IMG/VR virus record: IMGVR_UViG_3300010430_000123
Span: 1 to 44,220 of that record
From: a virus
DNA: 44,220 bases
Reading direction: 5' to 3' (one strand)
How positions within the stretch are numbered: position 1 is the first letter of the stretch; each line of letters opens with the position of its first letter. The notes beneath the pieces are model-generated. The model made no database searches. It had not been told where the DNA came from and was given only the letters and a program-made list of their open reading frames with translations. Made by a program: the position numbers and the translations under genes. Positions 23,011 through 30,435 of the stretch are shown here, one piece after another.

Positions 23011-24533
23011 ACCCCGCACCTCCCTTTGATCACATGAATATGGGTTCGCTTGCCATTGGGGTACATGGCAACCATGGAGTTGATCCAGCTTGATGGGGCG
23101 CCGTGGGTATATTCGGGGTCCAGAATGGAGAAGGTTCCAGCACTGTAGGCGCCGTCAATGATGGCAACATCATGCGAGTGACCCTTACTCACCTTCGCCC
23201 CGATCCGGGACAGGTTGCGGGTTGACCCTCGCGCACCGTTCGGCCCCTTGTCCCCGTGATAGGCATGCTCCACCCCGCCCAGCATCAGGCCCTCATTGCG
23301 CCCAATGAACGTCATGCGCCGGTAGTGCTGGCACAATTGCGCCGCCCAGTATTCCAGTGGGCTCATCGGTTCCCGGCCCTCCATTATCTCGCCAAGGTAG
23401 TAAGCCCTGGTCTGGGCATAGACCCAGGCGTTGCGCACGTCGTTGGCGTTCTTCTCGCATTCCAGCCACTTGGTGAAGTGGTCGTTGTGGTTCGATGCGA
23501 TGATGTGGAGCCGGTCGGTTCGGGATGCCAGCTCGTCCATGACGGCGCAGGTCGTCTCAATCTCCGAGTACACGCAGTCCGTTCCGGTCTGGTGGCGCTT
23601 GAACTTCTCGAAGAAGGTGTTGTGGTGGCTCGCTGAGCCGAAGTTAAGGACATCGTGGCCGATCACCCGCTTGGGGCGTAGCCGGTCGCAGACGCGATTA
23701 TAGGCGCCCATGGCGTCTTGGCTGACCATTTCCGCGTGAATGTCGCCGGGCACCAGGGACGTCAGGCGGTGGCCGTCCGTCACGCTGTCGCCGCCGTACT
23801 TGCAATCCAGGTCGTAAAAGGCGCCATTCTCTTGGCCGTGAATGTGCCGCAAATGGAACAGGTCACCGTCCTTTTGTACGACCACAGCACCATAGACGTG
23901 ATGGAACTCGCCCTTACGACCGGCTTTGCTGTCCGAGTAGTTGGGCCGGGTTACGCAGCCGGTGGTGTACATGAGCTTGGCCATGCTGGCGGCGCGGGTC
24001 GGAGTTGACTCAAGCGCCACCTTGGTGTGGCCATAGATCGTGCTGGACTCACCTCCGAACGCCTCAAGGCTGGACAGCGGACGGATCGCCGTCGGGCTAA
24101 TGCGAATGGACCCCATCAAACGGAGATTGGGCGCTAGGTCGGAATCCTCACCGAACAGATACGGCCTGACCTCAGAGGCCCACCACTCCCCATCCTCGGA
24201 CTTGCCCGCCTCCTTGGGGCTGGTCGGATTGCGGTATCGCATCGGGATAACGATAAGCTGGTAACGGTGGAGCTTGCAATAATGCTCAAGGGTGCGCAGG
24301 AACTTGCGGTGGACGGATGTGTTGTTCTGCGCCGCCGTGACCACGTAGCCCTGTGTCGCTCTATCGATTCGCCCTCCGGCCAGCGGCTCCGACAGTGGCG
24401 CGTTTTGAGCCTTGTGCCACCGCACCTGCTTGGCGACGTTGGACAGGTCGCGCCCGTACCGCTTGGCGATTTCGGCGGCGGTCATCCCTTCATCAACCAT
24501 GCGGCCCACGTCTTCTATCGTCAGCTTCCCCAT
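23007..24533 (-). CDS. T5 A1-like metallophosphoesterase
   Basis: A 508-aa protein resembling the T5 A1 family. The N-terminus (TIEDVGRMVDEGMTAAEIAK) is a helix-turn-helix. Calcineurin-like metal motifs follow: GDIHAE (about 262), GHDVLNF (about 293), SNHND (about 349), HGDKGPNG (about 424) and KGHSHD (about 451). In T5, A1 is needed for host DNA breakdown and second-step DNA transfer; whether it has those roles here is inferred. It heads a run of coupled genes ending with the TraR-like protein, an early host-takeover module. Confidence 0.75.
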   Translation of the reverse strand: MGKLTIEDVGRMVDEGMTAAEIAKRYGRDLSNVAKQVRWHKAQNAPLSEPLAGGRIDRATQGYVVTAAQNNTSVHRKFLRTLEHYCKLHRYQLIVIPMRYRNPTSPKEAGKSEDGEWWASEVRPYLFGEDSDLAPNLRLMGSIRISPTAIRPLSSLEAFGGESSTIYGHTKVALESTPTRAASMAKLMYTTGCVTRPNYSDSKAGRKGEFHHVYGAVVVQKDGDLFHLRHIHGQENGAFYDLDCKYGGDSVTDGHRLTSLVPGDIHAEMVSQDAMGAYNRVCDRLRPKRVIGHDVLNFGSASHHNTFFEKFKRHQTGTDCVYSEIETTCAVMDELASRTDRLHIIASNHNDHFTKWLECEKNANDVRNAWVYAQTRAYYLGEIMEGREPMSPLEYWAAQLCQHYRRMTFIGRNEGLMLGGVEHAYHGDKGPNGARGSTRNLSRIGAKVSKGHSHDVAIIDGAYSAGTFSILDPEYTHGAPSSWINSMVAMYPNGKRTHIHVIKGRCGV

Positions 24534-24543
24534 GCCGTACCCC

Positions 24544-24744
24544 TCAGTAGTTTTGAGGCTCTTGGCGCATTACCGGGCGCCAGTGCCGCATTTCGTCAGA
24601 CAGGGCTTTGGCATGGCGTACAGCCACCGCCCGGCTGGTGGTCCGCTTGCCGCCCAGCAAGGCCCAGCCGTCATCCTCGATGGTCGGCAGGACGGTGGCG
24701 TTATAGGGCTTCTCGCCGTAGTGGATTGATGTGTGCTTGCTCAT
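24544..24744 (-). CDS. Hypothetical protein
   Basis: A 66-aa protein with a good AGGAG ribosome site, 10 bp before the A1-like gene. It reads MSKHTSIHYGEKPYNATVLP, then GGKRTTSRAVAVRHAKALSD, a beta-then-helix layout seen in many small phage proteins. No function assigned. Confidence 0.55.
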   Translation of the reverse strand: MSKHTSIHYGEKPYNATVLPTIEDDGWALLGGKRTTSRAVAVRHAKALSDEMRHWRPVMRQEPQNY

Positions 24745-24756
24745 GGTTACTCCTGG

Positions 24757-25023
24757 TTATTCGCCGTCCGATGCGCAGTTCAAAATGTGGCGGGCCAGCT
24801 CCCACTCCATGCGGGTGTGGCCCTCGTTCCCTGAAAGTAAGAAACAGCGCGCCACCAAATCCTTCGGAGGATCGTTCGGGTAAAAATCATGGCTCACGGT
24901 ATCAGGCCCCCAACGAACCTCACCGTCTGGGTCCAGTCCAATCAAGTAAGCATCTTCATCATCAGGCCACTCGGATACATTGCGAGCCAGCCACTCAAGG
25001 TCTTTGCTGATTTCGTAAGCCAT
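24757..25023 (-). CDS. Hypothetical acidic protein
   Basis: An 88-aa protein directly downstream of the structured non-coding region, with a CTAGGAGGATTT ribosome site. It is rich in Asp and Glu (WPDDEDAYLIGLDPDGEVRW) and ends in a helix with HTRMEWELARHILNCASDGE. No family recognised. Confidence 0.55.
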   Translation of the reverse strand: MAYEISKDLEWLARNVSEWPDDEDAYLIGLDPDGEVRWGPDTVSHDFYPNDPPKDLVARCFLLSGNEGHTRMEWELARHILNCASDGE

Positions 25024-25034
25024 AAATCCTCCTA

Positions 25035-25670
25035 GTTATAAGTGCGGCGCCCACGCTTGACGTGAGTGCGGTTTTAAGGCTCGCTCCGCCTGCTCTGCGT
25101 ATTGGCCCGCAGCGGCTTCACCGCATCAGAGTGCCGCCGGTACCGTCCCACGACGAGCGCCCCGTGGGCAGGCGCGTCTCCCGGACGACACTCTGATACA
25201 GTAGCCGGTTACGGGCTCCGGCGCAGGGATTACGCTCCTGCCGATTATCCGAGGCTGTACAGACCTCGCTCACGTCGCGCCGCCCGAAGGCGGAGAGTGA
25301 TGCTTACCCGTCATCGGGGGCGGACGCAATGCCGTTTTATCCCCTGATAGGTCACCGCATCGGCGAAGGGTTGGCGGTTATTCTCGGGCTCCATCGCAAC
25401 TTCGCCCTACGCGTATTCACCGCTACCCGATGAACGTCGGGGATCGCTTACTGCGCAACTCAACCCTTCCCGATAAGGTGCGCCGCTTACGGCGGCGAGT
25501 CGGACTGGTGGCCGGTGCTGATCTCCGGCTTAGCTCAAGCATTCCGAACTACCGGTGAGGTAACCGGTTAGTCACTCTTTGCCCTCGGCGCATCAGCCTG
25601 CGCATTCACCAGACAATTAAACTCTACCACGCCCATCACTCAGGTCCAGCTTTTTCATATACCGATTAGT
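25035..25670 (-). ncRNA. Candidate giant structured non-coding RNA (GOLLD/ROOL-like in size and setting)
   Basis: About 640 bp between the AP2/HNH gene and the 25023 gene hold no credible protein gene. Read on the minus strand it is full of hairpins: CGCCGC/GCGGCG at 25497-25481, CCGCC-UUCG-GGCGG at 25293-25280 (a C-UUCG-G tetraloop in this orientation only), CCCG/CGGG at 25318-25307, and others. Two long helices close larger domains: GAAGGGTTG (25469-25461) with CAACCCTTC (25373-25365), and ATCAGAGTG (25197-25189) with CACTCTGAT (25133-25125). Size and phage setting fit the giant RNAs GOLLD and ROOL; homology is not shown. The AT-rich stretch 25670-25700 could carry its promoter. Confidence 0.6.
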
Positions 25671-25748
25671 TATATAGGATATATTTTTAATAATTCGCCT
25701 GATTTGCTGCATTGGTGCCCCGGAGGCCAACAATGATCAAAATAGCAA

Positions 25749-26543
25749 TCAGCGTGATGCTTCTTTCCGGGATGTACGGTTGCCATTCCTTGCGAGGTAC
25801 TTTCTTACGATCTGCTCTCGAGTCAATCCTTTCCGCATGTGGTAATAAAATGACGATATCGGAATCCCGGCCTCCTTCATCCAGTAAGTGGTCGGCCCAG
25901 AAACGCCGTCCACTTCTATAATTTGAAGGTGAAGACTGGCTTTACTTAAGTCCGACTTCGATCTTCCCGCCTGGATTCTTTGGATTAGGGCCCCATAAGT
26001 CACACCATAAAAAGCGGCGGCCTCTTTGGCCGACATCTCCCCGTGATCCGTCTGAACTCGCACCGACCTCGATGTATTTGCCGCCTGCTGCTCGGGAAGC
26101 TCCCACCTGCAATTCTCGGGACAATAGTTCCCATCGTTATCAATTCTTCCAATCGTGTGCAGCTCCGTTGGGGCCACTCCCATATCGGATATAAAGTTCT
26201 GAAAGGACTTGACCCATTGTTCGCACACTCGAATACCCCTTCCCCCGTAGCGATGATAGCGCTGGCTTTTCGGGTTATAGCAACGCGTCAGCATATTATT
26301 CCAAGCACGGTACTCCTTGGACTTGCTCATGCCGTGCGTCCTTTTGGTTTTGGACAGCAGGTCACTACGGAGACACCCACAACTCAGGGATCGTCCGGAG
26401 GTGTAATTACCCTTGTAAACCTCAAGCTCCTTGCCGCAATCGCAACGGCAGAGGATGTATACTCCCTCCTTTCTGCGAACACACTCGATAGCCACAAGCC
26501 TTCCCGATCTATCACCAGGACTCACTATCACCCTTTCTTTCAT
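25749..26543 (-). CDS. AP2/HNH-type putative homing endonuclease
   Basis: A 264-aa free-standing nuclease-like protein overlapping ninG by 32 bp. An N-terminal zinc-ribbon-like part has CRCDCGKE and SCGCL. The central block reads YRAWNNMLTRCYNPKSQRYH, then YGGRGIRVCEQW and IDNDGNYCPENCRW, the conserved pattern of phage HNH/AP2-type endonucleases. The C-terminal half holds one or two HTH-like modules (SAKEAAAFYGVTYGALIQRI; MKEAGIPISSFYYHMRKGLT). Likely a mobile gene inserted into the nin region next to the non-coding element. Confidence 0.75.
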   Translation of the reverse strand: MKERVIVSPGDRSGRLVAIECVRRKEGVYILCRCDCGKELEVYKGNYTSGRSLSCGCLRSDLLSKTKRTHGMSKSKEYRAWNNMLTRCYNPKSQRYHRYGGRGIRVCEQWVKSFQNFISDMGVAPTELHTIGRIDNDGNYCPENCRWELPEQQAANTSRSVRVQTDHGEMSAKEAAAFYGVTYGALIQRIQAGRSKSDLSKASLHLQIIEVDGVSGPTTYWMKEAGIPISSFYYHMRKGLTREQIVRKYLARNGNRTSRKEASR

Positions 26544-27111
26544 TTATCCGCCTCTGATGCCGCGCCCGCCTGCCAAAAACAGACTTCATTCTCCGCAGGT
26601 AATCAATGCTAAACCTCTTCGGCCCAGCCTCCGACTCTAGGGCGAGCACCGCATCAATGCCTACACGATCAACAAGTCCAATTCTATAGTTTACAGCGTT
26701 CGATGACAAATGGACATTACAGGGGGCGCACTGTTTGTGTACGTTGAGAGTGTTGAATCGCAGCTCCGGGGCGGCTCCGACTGACCTATAGTGCCCCGCA
26801 TGCCATTGCCCCTGGTGGTGACGACCGCAGGATATGCAGGGAAGCGCCCGGTCTCTCTCGCGTATATAGGCGTTAAACTCTTTCTGCGCCTCCCTGGCCC
26901 ACTGGGACCGTGTTTTGAGCGCCGCCTTGCGCTCCCTGAGACGTTTTCGGCTTTCCTCGGCCTCGCGGTCGGCCTTGCGCTTGCGCTGCTCCTGAGCCTT
27001 TTGGAGCCCGTGTGCGGCCATGTGATCCAGATTGCAGAACCCCGCCCGCTGCCAGTGATCCGACTTGGCTTTGGGCGGTATCTCGGTGCGGCAGTGTCGG
27101 CACTTACGCAC
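26512..27111 (-). CDS. ninG: NinG-like recombination protein (Rap family)
   Basis: A 199-aa homologue of lambda NinG/Rap, an endonuclease that aids RecA- and Red-type recombination. Start chosen at GTG 27111: GGGAG is 7 nt upstream and the length matches lambda NinG (204 aa). Matching regions are a Cys pair near the N-terminus (CRHCRTEIP), a basic coiled coil, RSQWAREAQKEFNAYIRERD, LPCISCGRHHQGQWHAGHYR, and RFNTLNVHKQCAPCNVH with the metal-binding His and Cys. It overlaps the previous stop by 8 bp. Confidence 0.85.
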   Translation of the reverse strand: MRKCRHCRTEIPPKAKSDHWQRAGFCNLDHMAAHGLQKAQEQRKRKADREAEESRKRLRERKAALKTRSQWAREAQKEFNAYIRERDRALPCISCGRHHQGQWHAGHYRSVGAAPELRFNTLNVHKQCAPCNVHLSSNAVNYRIGLVDRVGIDAVLALESEAGPKRFSIDYLRRMKSVFGRRARHQRRINERKGDSESW

Positions 27112-27502
27112 CGGGCCGCTCCCGCATGGGGCGCCAGTGAGTGACAGGAATCGCGCCCGTGCGCCAACCGCCGACACGCCCCACCCATTCACCGTTCCAC
27201 CGCTCACCGATCAGGCACCCTTTCCGCCCCTCGCATCTTACGAAGCAGCTTTCGCCATCTTCGGGAATTGCGCTCTCAACGCCAATCCATCCGGAATCCT
27301 CCCCGGTATCCCACTGGACATGCGGGTGCAGCCTCATGCCGTACTTGATGATCTGCGATGCGGCCCAGTTTGCCGTGGCGTCACGGTCGCGCCCGAACAG
27401 CACAGCCAGGAACGCCGCCGACAGAAACAGCCAAGCCACCGGGCGATAGAACCAGCGCCGGGTCACTGTGAAATAGATTGTTACATTGCAGCTGATTGTC
27501 AT
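27104..27502 (-). CDS. Membrane-anchored DUF551-like protein
   Basis: A 132-aa protein whose ATG overlaps the ninB stop (ATGA). Residues about 12-38 contain a transmembrane segment (RPVAWLFLSAAFLAVLFG). The C-terminal domain includes GEWVGRVGGWRTGAIPVTHW and ends WRPM, the typical end of DUF551 phage proteins. A second DUF551 protein lies at 35803. Function unknown. Confidence 0.6.
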   Translation of the reverse strand: MTISCNVTIYFTVTRRWFYRPVAWLFLSAAFLAVLFGRDRDATANWAASQIIKYGMRLHPHVQWDTGEDSGWIGVESAIPEDGESCFVRCEGRKGCLIGERWNGEWVGRVGGWRTGAIPVTHWRPMRERPGA

Positions 27503-27918
27503 GCCATTCCTCCGTTTTCCTGCATCCACTTAACGTATTCGCTGTCGGCAGGCTTGACCAAGAGACACCCCTTGTCCGCCGCCCACTGGTCTACCATGTC
27601 CATGTACTGCGCCATTTCCGCGCGGTCCAGGGACGCGGTGGAGCGCAGTTGCGCTTCGATCTTTACCCGGCCAATCTGCTTATCCTCGTATCCAAGGAAC
27701 TGGTGGCGCATCAGGTCGTGCAGGCTGTCCTTGTCGATTTCATGGCCTCGGGCGGTGAACCACTTTGCCATATCCGTCAGCCAGCGCCAATACAAATCGT
27801 TTTGATTGAGTGACCGCCTGACCGGCCCCACGGATACCGCGCACGGAAAGCCCTGCTCGTTGACCAGCTCCATGAGTCGGCCAGTGTCGGCCAGGGAGTT
27901 GAGTTGGGTTTTCTTCAC
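27499..27918 (-). CDS. ninB: NinB-like recombination protein
   Basis: A 139-aa NinB-like protein. GTG 27918 overlaps the P-like gene stop (GTGA) and gives a length close to lambda NinB (146 aa). The motif RRSLNQNDLYWRWLTDMAKW, then DKDSLHDLMRHQFLGYEDKQ and MAQYMDMVDQWAADKGCLL, match the family. NinB (Orf) binds single-stranded DNA and SSB and can replace RecFOR functions. Its neighbours O/P-like and ninG reproduce the lambda replication-nin order. Confidence 0.82.
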   Translation of the reverse strand: MKKTQLNSLADTGRLMELVNEQGFPCAVSVGPVRRSLNQNDLYWRWLTDMAKWFTARGHEIDKDSLHDLMRHQFLGYEDKQIGRVKIEAQLRSTASLDRAEMAQYMDMVDQWAADKGCLLVKPADSEYVKWMQENGGMA

Positions 27919-28556
27919 GCCCCACCCCCGATAGCCTTCTGGGCGGTCGCCAGTGCATCCGACAGGCGCATGGGGCCGGGGCGCTTCTCTTGGCCCTGCT
28001 CGCGCACGGCGAGGCACTTCTGCGGATCACCGATCAGCCGAGGCTCGGGCACGAACGCATCATGCTCGCCCGCGTTGGACGCTTCCTGAACGCCCACCAG
28101 CTTGGCGGGGAAACGCTCGGGCGGGCGGGATAGGTACGACTGGTAACGCTTCTTGAATGCATTGCCCGTGAACGGCAGCTCCTTGTCCGTCACCTGACAT
28201 AGCTTGATCCAGCCGCCCATTTCTTCGATAGCCGCCATGGTCCGGGGGTCATCGAATATGACGGTCTGGTAATTCCCCACCCGGCGCATCGTGTCCTCGA
28301 CCTGTGACCATGCCGACAAAGCCCTGGTGTCGCCGTCGCCGTCGATGTGGCGCACGATGTCCGCAGGCTTGGGCACGAAATCACCGTGCTGCGTGTCGTT
28401 GACGTGGGCGGTCAGGGCGCGGCGGATGTCGTCAAGCTCGTAGCGTTGCAGCGCGGCGAACGTCAGGTCCAGCGCTCCGTCCGAGGGGGACTTGCCGTAC
28501 AGGTCGAACGCCTGCGTCCACAGGGTGACAAATTCCGGGTAGTCGGTCGCATTCAT
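27915..28556 (-). CDS. Replication protein P-like (helicase-loading candidate)
   Basis: A 213-aa protein directly after the O-like gene (ATGA overlap), the lambda gpP position. The N-terminal half matches a phage domain often found in such proteins (YPEFVTLWTQAFDLYGKSPS, then FVPKPADIVRHIDGDGD). The middle, GNAFKKRYQSYLSRPPERFP, is another conserved phrase. It probably brings host DnaB helicase to the origin-bound O-like protein; this is inferred from context, as no helicase gene is present. Confidence 0.65.
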   Translation of the reverse strand: MNATDYPEFVTLWTQAFDLYGKSPSDGALDLTFAALQRYELDDIRRALTAHVNDTQHGDFVPKPADIVRHIDGDGDTRALSAWSQVEDTMRRVGNYQTVIFDDPRTMAAIEEMGGWIKLCQVTDKELPFTGNAFKKRYQSYLSRPPERFPAKLVGVQEASNAGEHDAFVPEPRLIGDPQKCLAVREQGQEKRPGPMRLSDALATAQKAIGGGA

Positions 28557-29416
28557 GGGATAATCCCTCGCTCTCTCGCCATGCGCTCGCCGCGCTCTTG
28601 GGGTGTCTCTTTCCGCTGGCCCGGACCTTTGCCAGCCGGGGGCGGCGTCCAGTCGTCCAGATAGTGCTCGCTGGGTCCGAAGAACGTAGCGCCCTGTTTG
28701 ACGTACTCGGTCCCGATCTTGTCAGTCAGTCGGCAGAACGCAGCGTAACGCTGGACACCCGCCAGGATGTCGTCAGGGTTCGCCCCGGCCTTGACCCTGG
28801 CCTCCCAGGCTTTGCAAGCATCCCGCTTTGGGTTGCCGCCTGCTCGCTTGGGGTATTCAGCCCATGCCCGCTCAAACTCTTCTGGATACCCCCGCTTGCC
28901 AGCACGACCTTTGCCCACACCTTGCGGCTTGGCCGGAGGTGTGGATTCAGGATTCAGGATGGGGGATTCAGGATTCAGTAAGAGGGAATCAGCACGATCA
29001 CTAGTAGAGTCCTCCGGTATTGATCCGGATTTATCGCGATTAATCGTGAGCCCTTGCAAATCAATGAGTTGCCTCCCTTCGTCACTATAGTCCGCAACAG
29101 CGGCTCCCTTATCACGCTCGTTCTTATGCGGGTTCTGATGCAGGGTGAAATTGGGAATGTTGAGCAGCACCCTATCGCCGTCCGAGTAGAACCGTACGAA
29201 TCCAGATTTATCCAGATTAATCGCGAGCCGCCCCACGTCGCAGTCGTCGTAGGGCAGAAGCTTCACCTTGATTCGATGGGCTCGCCACTCCAGGTTGCCG
29301 TTGTAATCGGCCAGGGTCCACAGGCCGATGAACAGCAGGCGCCCCAGCGGATCGTTGTTGAGGGCCAGAGTGTCATTGTCGAAGAATGCTGGCTTGATGT
29401 TTCGGGCGCGAGCCAT
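28553..29416 (-). CDS. O-like replication initiator with internal repeats
   Basis: A 287-aa initiator candidate. Residues 1-110 form a winged-helix DnaD/O-like domain: MARARNIKPAFFDNDTLALN, LLFIGLWTLADYNGNLEWR and VLLNIPNFTLHQNPHKNERD. The linker (about 120-160) is encoded by iteron-like DNA repeats. The C-terminal domain (GYPEEFERAWAEYPKRAGGN, then KAWEARVKAGANPDDILAGV) is the DnaT/DnaB-interacting type seen in phage replication proteins. A TAATG overlap couples it to the upstream gene. Origin inside the initiator gene, as in lambda O, is inferred. Confidence 0.75.
   Translation of the reverse strand: MARARNIKPAFFDNDTLALNNDPLGRLLFIGLWTLADYNGNLEWRAHRIKVKLLPYDDCDVGRLAINLDKSGFVRFYSDGDRVLLNIPNFTLHQNPHKNERDKGAAVADYSDEGRQLIDLQGLTINRDKSGSIPEDSTSDRADSLLLNPESPILNPESTPPAKPQGVGKGRAGKRGYPEEFERAWAEYPKRAGGNPKRDACKAWEARVKAGANPDDILAGVQRYAAFCRLTDKIGTEYVKQGATFFGPSEHYLDDWTPPPAGKGPGQRKETPQERGERMARERGIIP
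28943..28977. repeat. Iteron-like tandem heptamers in the O-like gene (candidate replication origin)
   Basis: Four exact copies of GGATTCA begin at 28943, 28950, 28964 and 28971, all in 7-bp phase, with a degenerate copy (GGATGGG) between the pairs. They lie in the linker region of the initiator gene, where lambda-like phages carry their origin iterons. Confidence 0.55.
29023..29052. repeat. 30-bp repeat in the O-like gene, copy 1
   Basis: Matches 29200-29229 in 26 of 30 positions; the shared core is GATTTATC then ATTAATCG. It encodes the similar peptides NRDKSG and NLDKSG in the initiator. It flanks the iterons and may be an initiator or AT-rich unwinding site. Confidence 0.45.
29200..29229. 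repeat. 30-bp repeat in the O-like gene, copy 2
   Basis: Second copy of the 29023-29052 repeat, 177 bp away, with four mismatches. The spacing is a multiple of three, so both copies are read in the same frame. Confidence 0.45.
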
Positions 29417-30087
29417 TAGATAACCTCCCGGTCATCCAGAAACGCATCGACGTTCATGTGGTGGGGCCGGAACTCCACGACCCATACCCAAGGGTTTGCG
29501 GCCCAGGATTTCTCGCCGTTGATGCCCTCCCAGAGGTAACGGAAAGCAGGCTTGTGCCGGGCGCCGGTTTGCTCAGGCGGCGTGGCGGGAACGACGCCTT
29601 CGCACTCGGCATCTTCCTCGCTAATGTCCTGCAACCGCTCCACGCGCACGTCGGTGATTTCCAGAGTGAGTCGGCTGGCCCACTTCGGCATGTGGATGCT
29701 GGGCTTTGGTCGCGTAGCATCGAAGCTGGCGACATTCCCATCGGCCCAATACCAGATTAAATCCGGGTGAGCGTCCCATTCGCTTGGCGGGGCTCCTTCG
29801 TTGCCGTGCCAGCCGCTGAACGCTTCGCGCACCCACAAAACGTCACCGGGGACGCCGTAGGGGCAGGCCAGATCAAAACCGCCAGCGGCCATAGGCGGAA
29901 CGCCCCGCCGGTAACTGGTCGTTGAAGCGGTTAGAACGCCATCCTTGACGTCCATATCCCAGGCCTCACCGGACAGGCGCTCATAGGTCAAAACGGGGGC
30001 CTTCACGATCCGCCGCGTCTCCGTCTTCCGCCCATCCAAGATGGCGCGCACCATGTCGGGCTTGAACAAAATCGGTCGTGCTTTCAT
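29416..30087 (-). CDS. ASCH-like phage protein
   Basis: A 223-aa protein starting MKARPILFKPDMVRAILDGR with KTETRRIV, then CPYGVPGDVLWVREAFSGW and SRLTLEITDVRVERLQDISE, and ending with NPWVWVVEF. This layout (ILxGRKTxTRR and GDxLWVREx) is the hallmark of ASCH-like proteins common in phages, thought to bind RNA or modified nucleotides. Ribosome site GGAGG. It is the second gene of the minus arm. Confidence 0.7.
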   Translation of the reverse strand: MKARPILFKPDMVRAILDGRKTETRRIVKAPVLTYERLSGEAWDMDVKDGVLTASTTSYRRGVPPMAAGGFDLACPYGVPGDVLWVREAFSGWHGNEGAPPSEWDAHPDLIWYWADGNVASFDATRPKPSIHMPKWASRLTLEITDVRVERLQDISEEDAECEGVVPATPPEQTGARHKPAFRYLWEGINGEKSWAANPWVWVVEFRPHHMNVDAFLDDREVI

Positions 30088-30138
30088 AATACCTCCACTG
30101 TGTGTAGTGCCCCGGTTAGCTGCCAGCGCCGGGGTTCT

Positions 30139-30342
30139 TTATGCCTGCTCGGCCAGATCAAGGATGTCCTGCACATTCACGTTCAGGTGCTCCGCCGCCT
30201 CTTTCAGTTGGCCGTACTTCCAATCCTGCCGGGCCAGTCTTTGATGCATCCCATGGGGGCTCAGGCCCAGACGGCGCCCCAACTCTCTGCCCGTTACGCC
30301 GCGCATAGCGGCCATTCCCTTCACAGCTTTACCGATATGCAT
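30139..30342 (-). CDS. Small Cro-like HTH regulator
   Basis: A 67-aa protein with a helix-turn-helix at about residues 17-38 (TGRELGRRLGLSPHGMHQRL) and a C-terminal helix (EAAEHLNVNVQDILDLAEQ). It is the first gene of the minus arm, divergent from the plus arm with a 93-bp intergenic space. It is placed to act as a Cro-like switch on both arms. No partner CI-type repressor is visible. RBS CTAGGAG. Confidence 0.75.
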   Translation of the reverse strand: MHIGKAVKGMAAMRGVTGRELGRRLGLSPHGMHQRLARQDWKYGQLKEAAEHLNVNVQDILDLAEQA

Positions 30343-30367
30343 GCCAGTCTCCTAGTTAATTTAATAT

Positions 30368-30396
30368 TTGACACTATATCGGGAACGAGGCATGAT
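30368..30396 (+). promoter_or_regulatory. Rightward early promoter in the divergent region
   Basis: Consensus TTGACA (30368-30373), 17-bp spacer, CATGAT (30391-30396), 40 bp before the first plus-arm gene. The minus-strand start of the HTH gene lies only 25 bp away, so an operator for that regulator is expected here, though no clear palindrome was seen. Confidence 0.65.
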
Positions 30397-30435
30397 AGCA
30401 ACCATAGACATTCAACAACAGGCTAGGAGGAAACG

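Noticed and set aside
25102-25347. Plus-strand 81-codon open frame in the non-coding region
   Set aside because: Arg/Pro-rich shadow composition, no ribosome site, opposite to local transcription and explained by GC-rich hairpins.
25035-25670. HEARO/omega RNA with the adjacent AP2/HNH protein as an IscB-like system
   Set aside because: The protein has no RuvC or bridge-helix features and is only 264 aa; no guide-like or IS200/605 end seen.
25035-25670. Group I or group II intron
   Set aside because: No interrupted gene: an intact stop lies upstream and a normal ribosome site and start lie downstream. No domain V or P7-like core recognised.
30109-30140. Hairpin CCCCGG/CCGGGG after the HTH gene as a terminator
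   Set aside because: In the direction of the local genes it lacks a T-run; the TTCTTT side faces the other way, where no transcript is expected.
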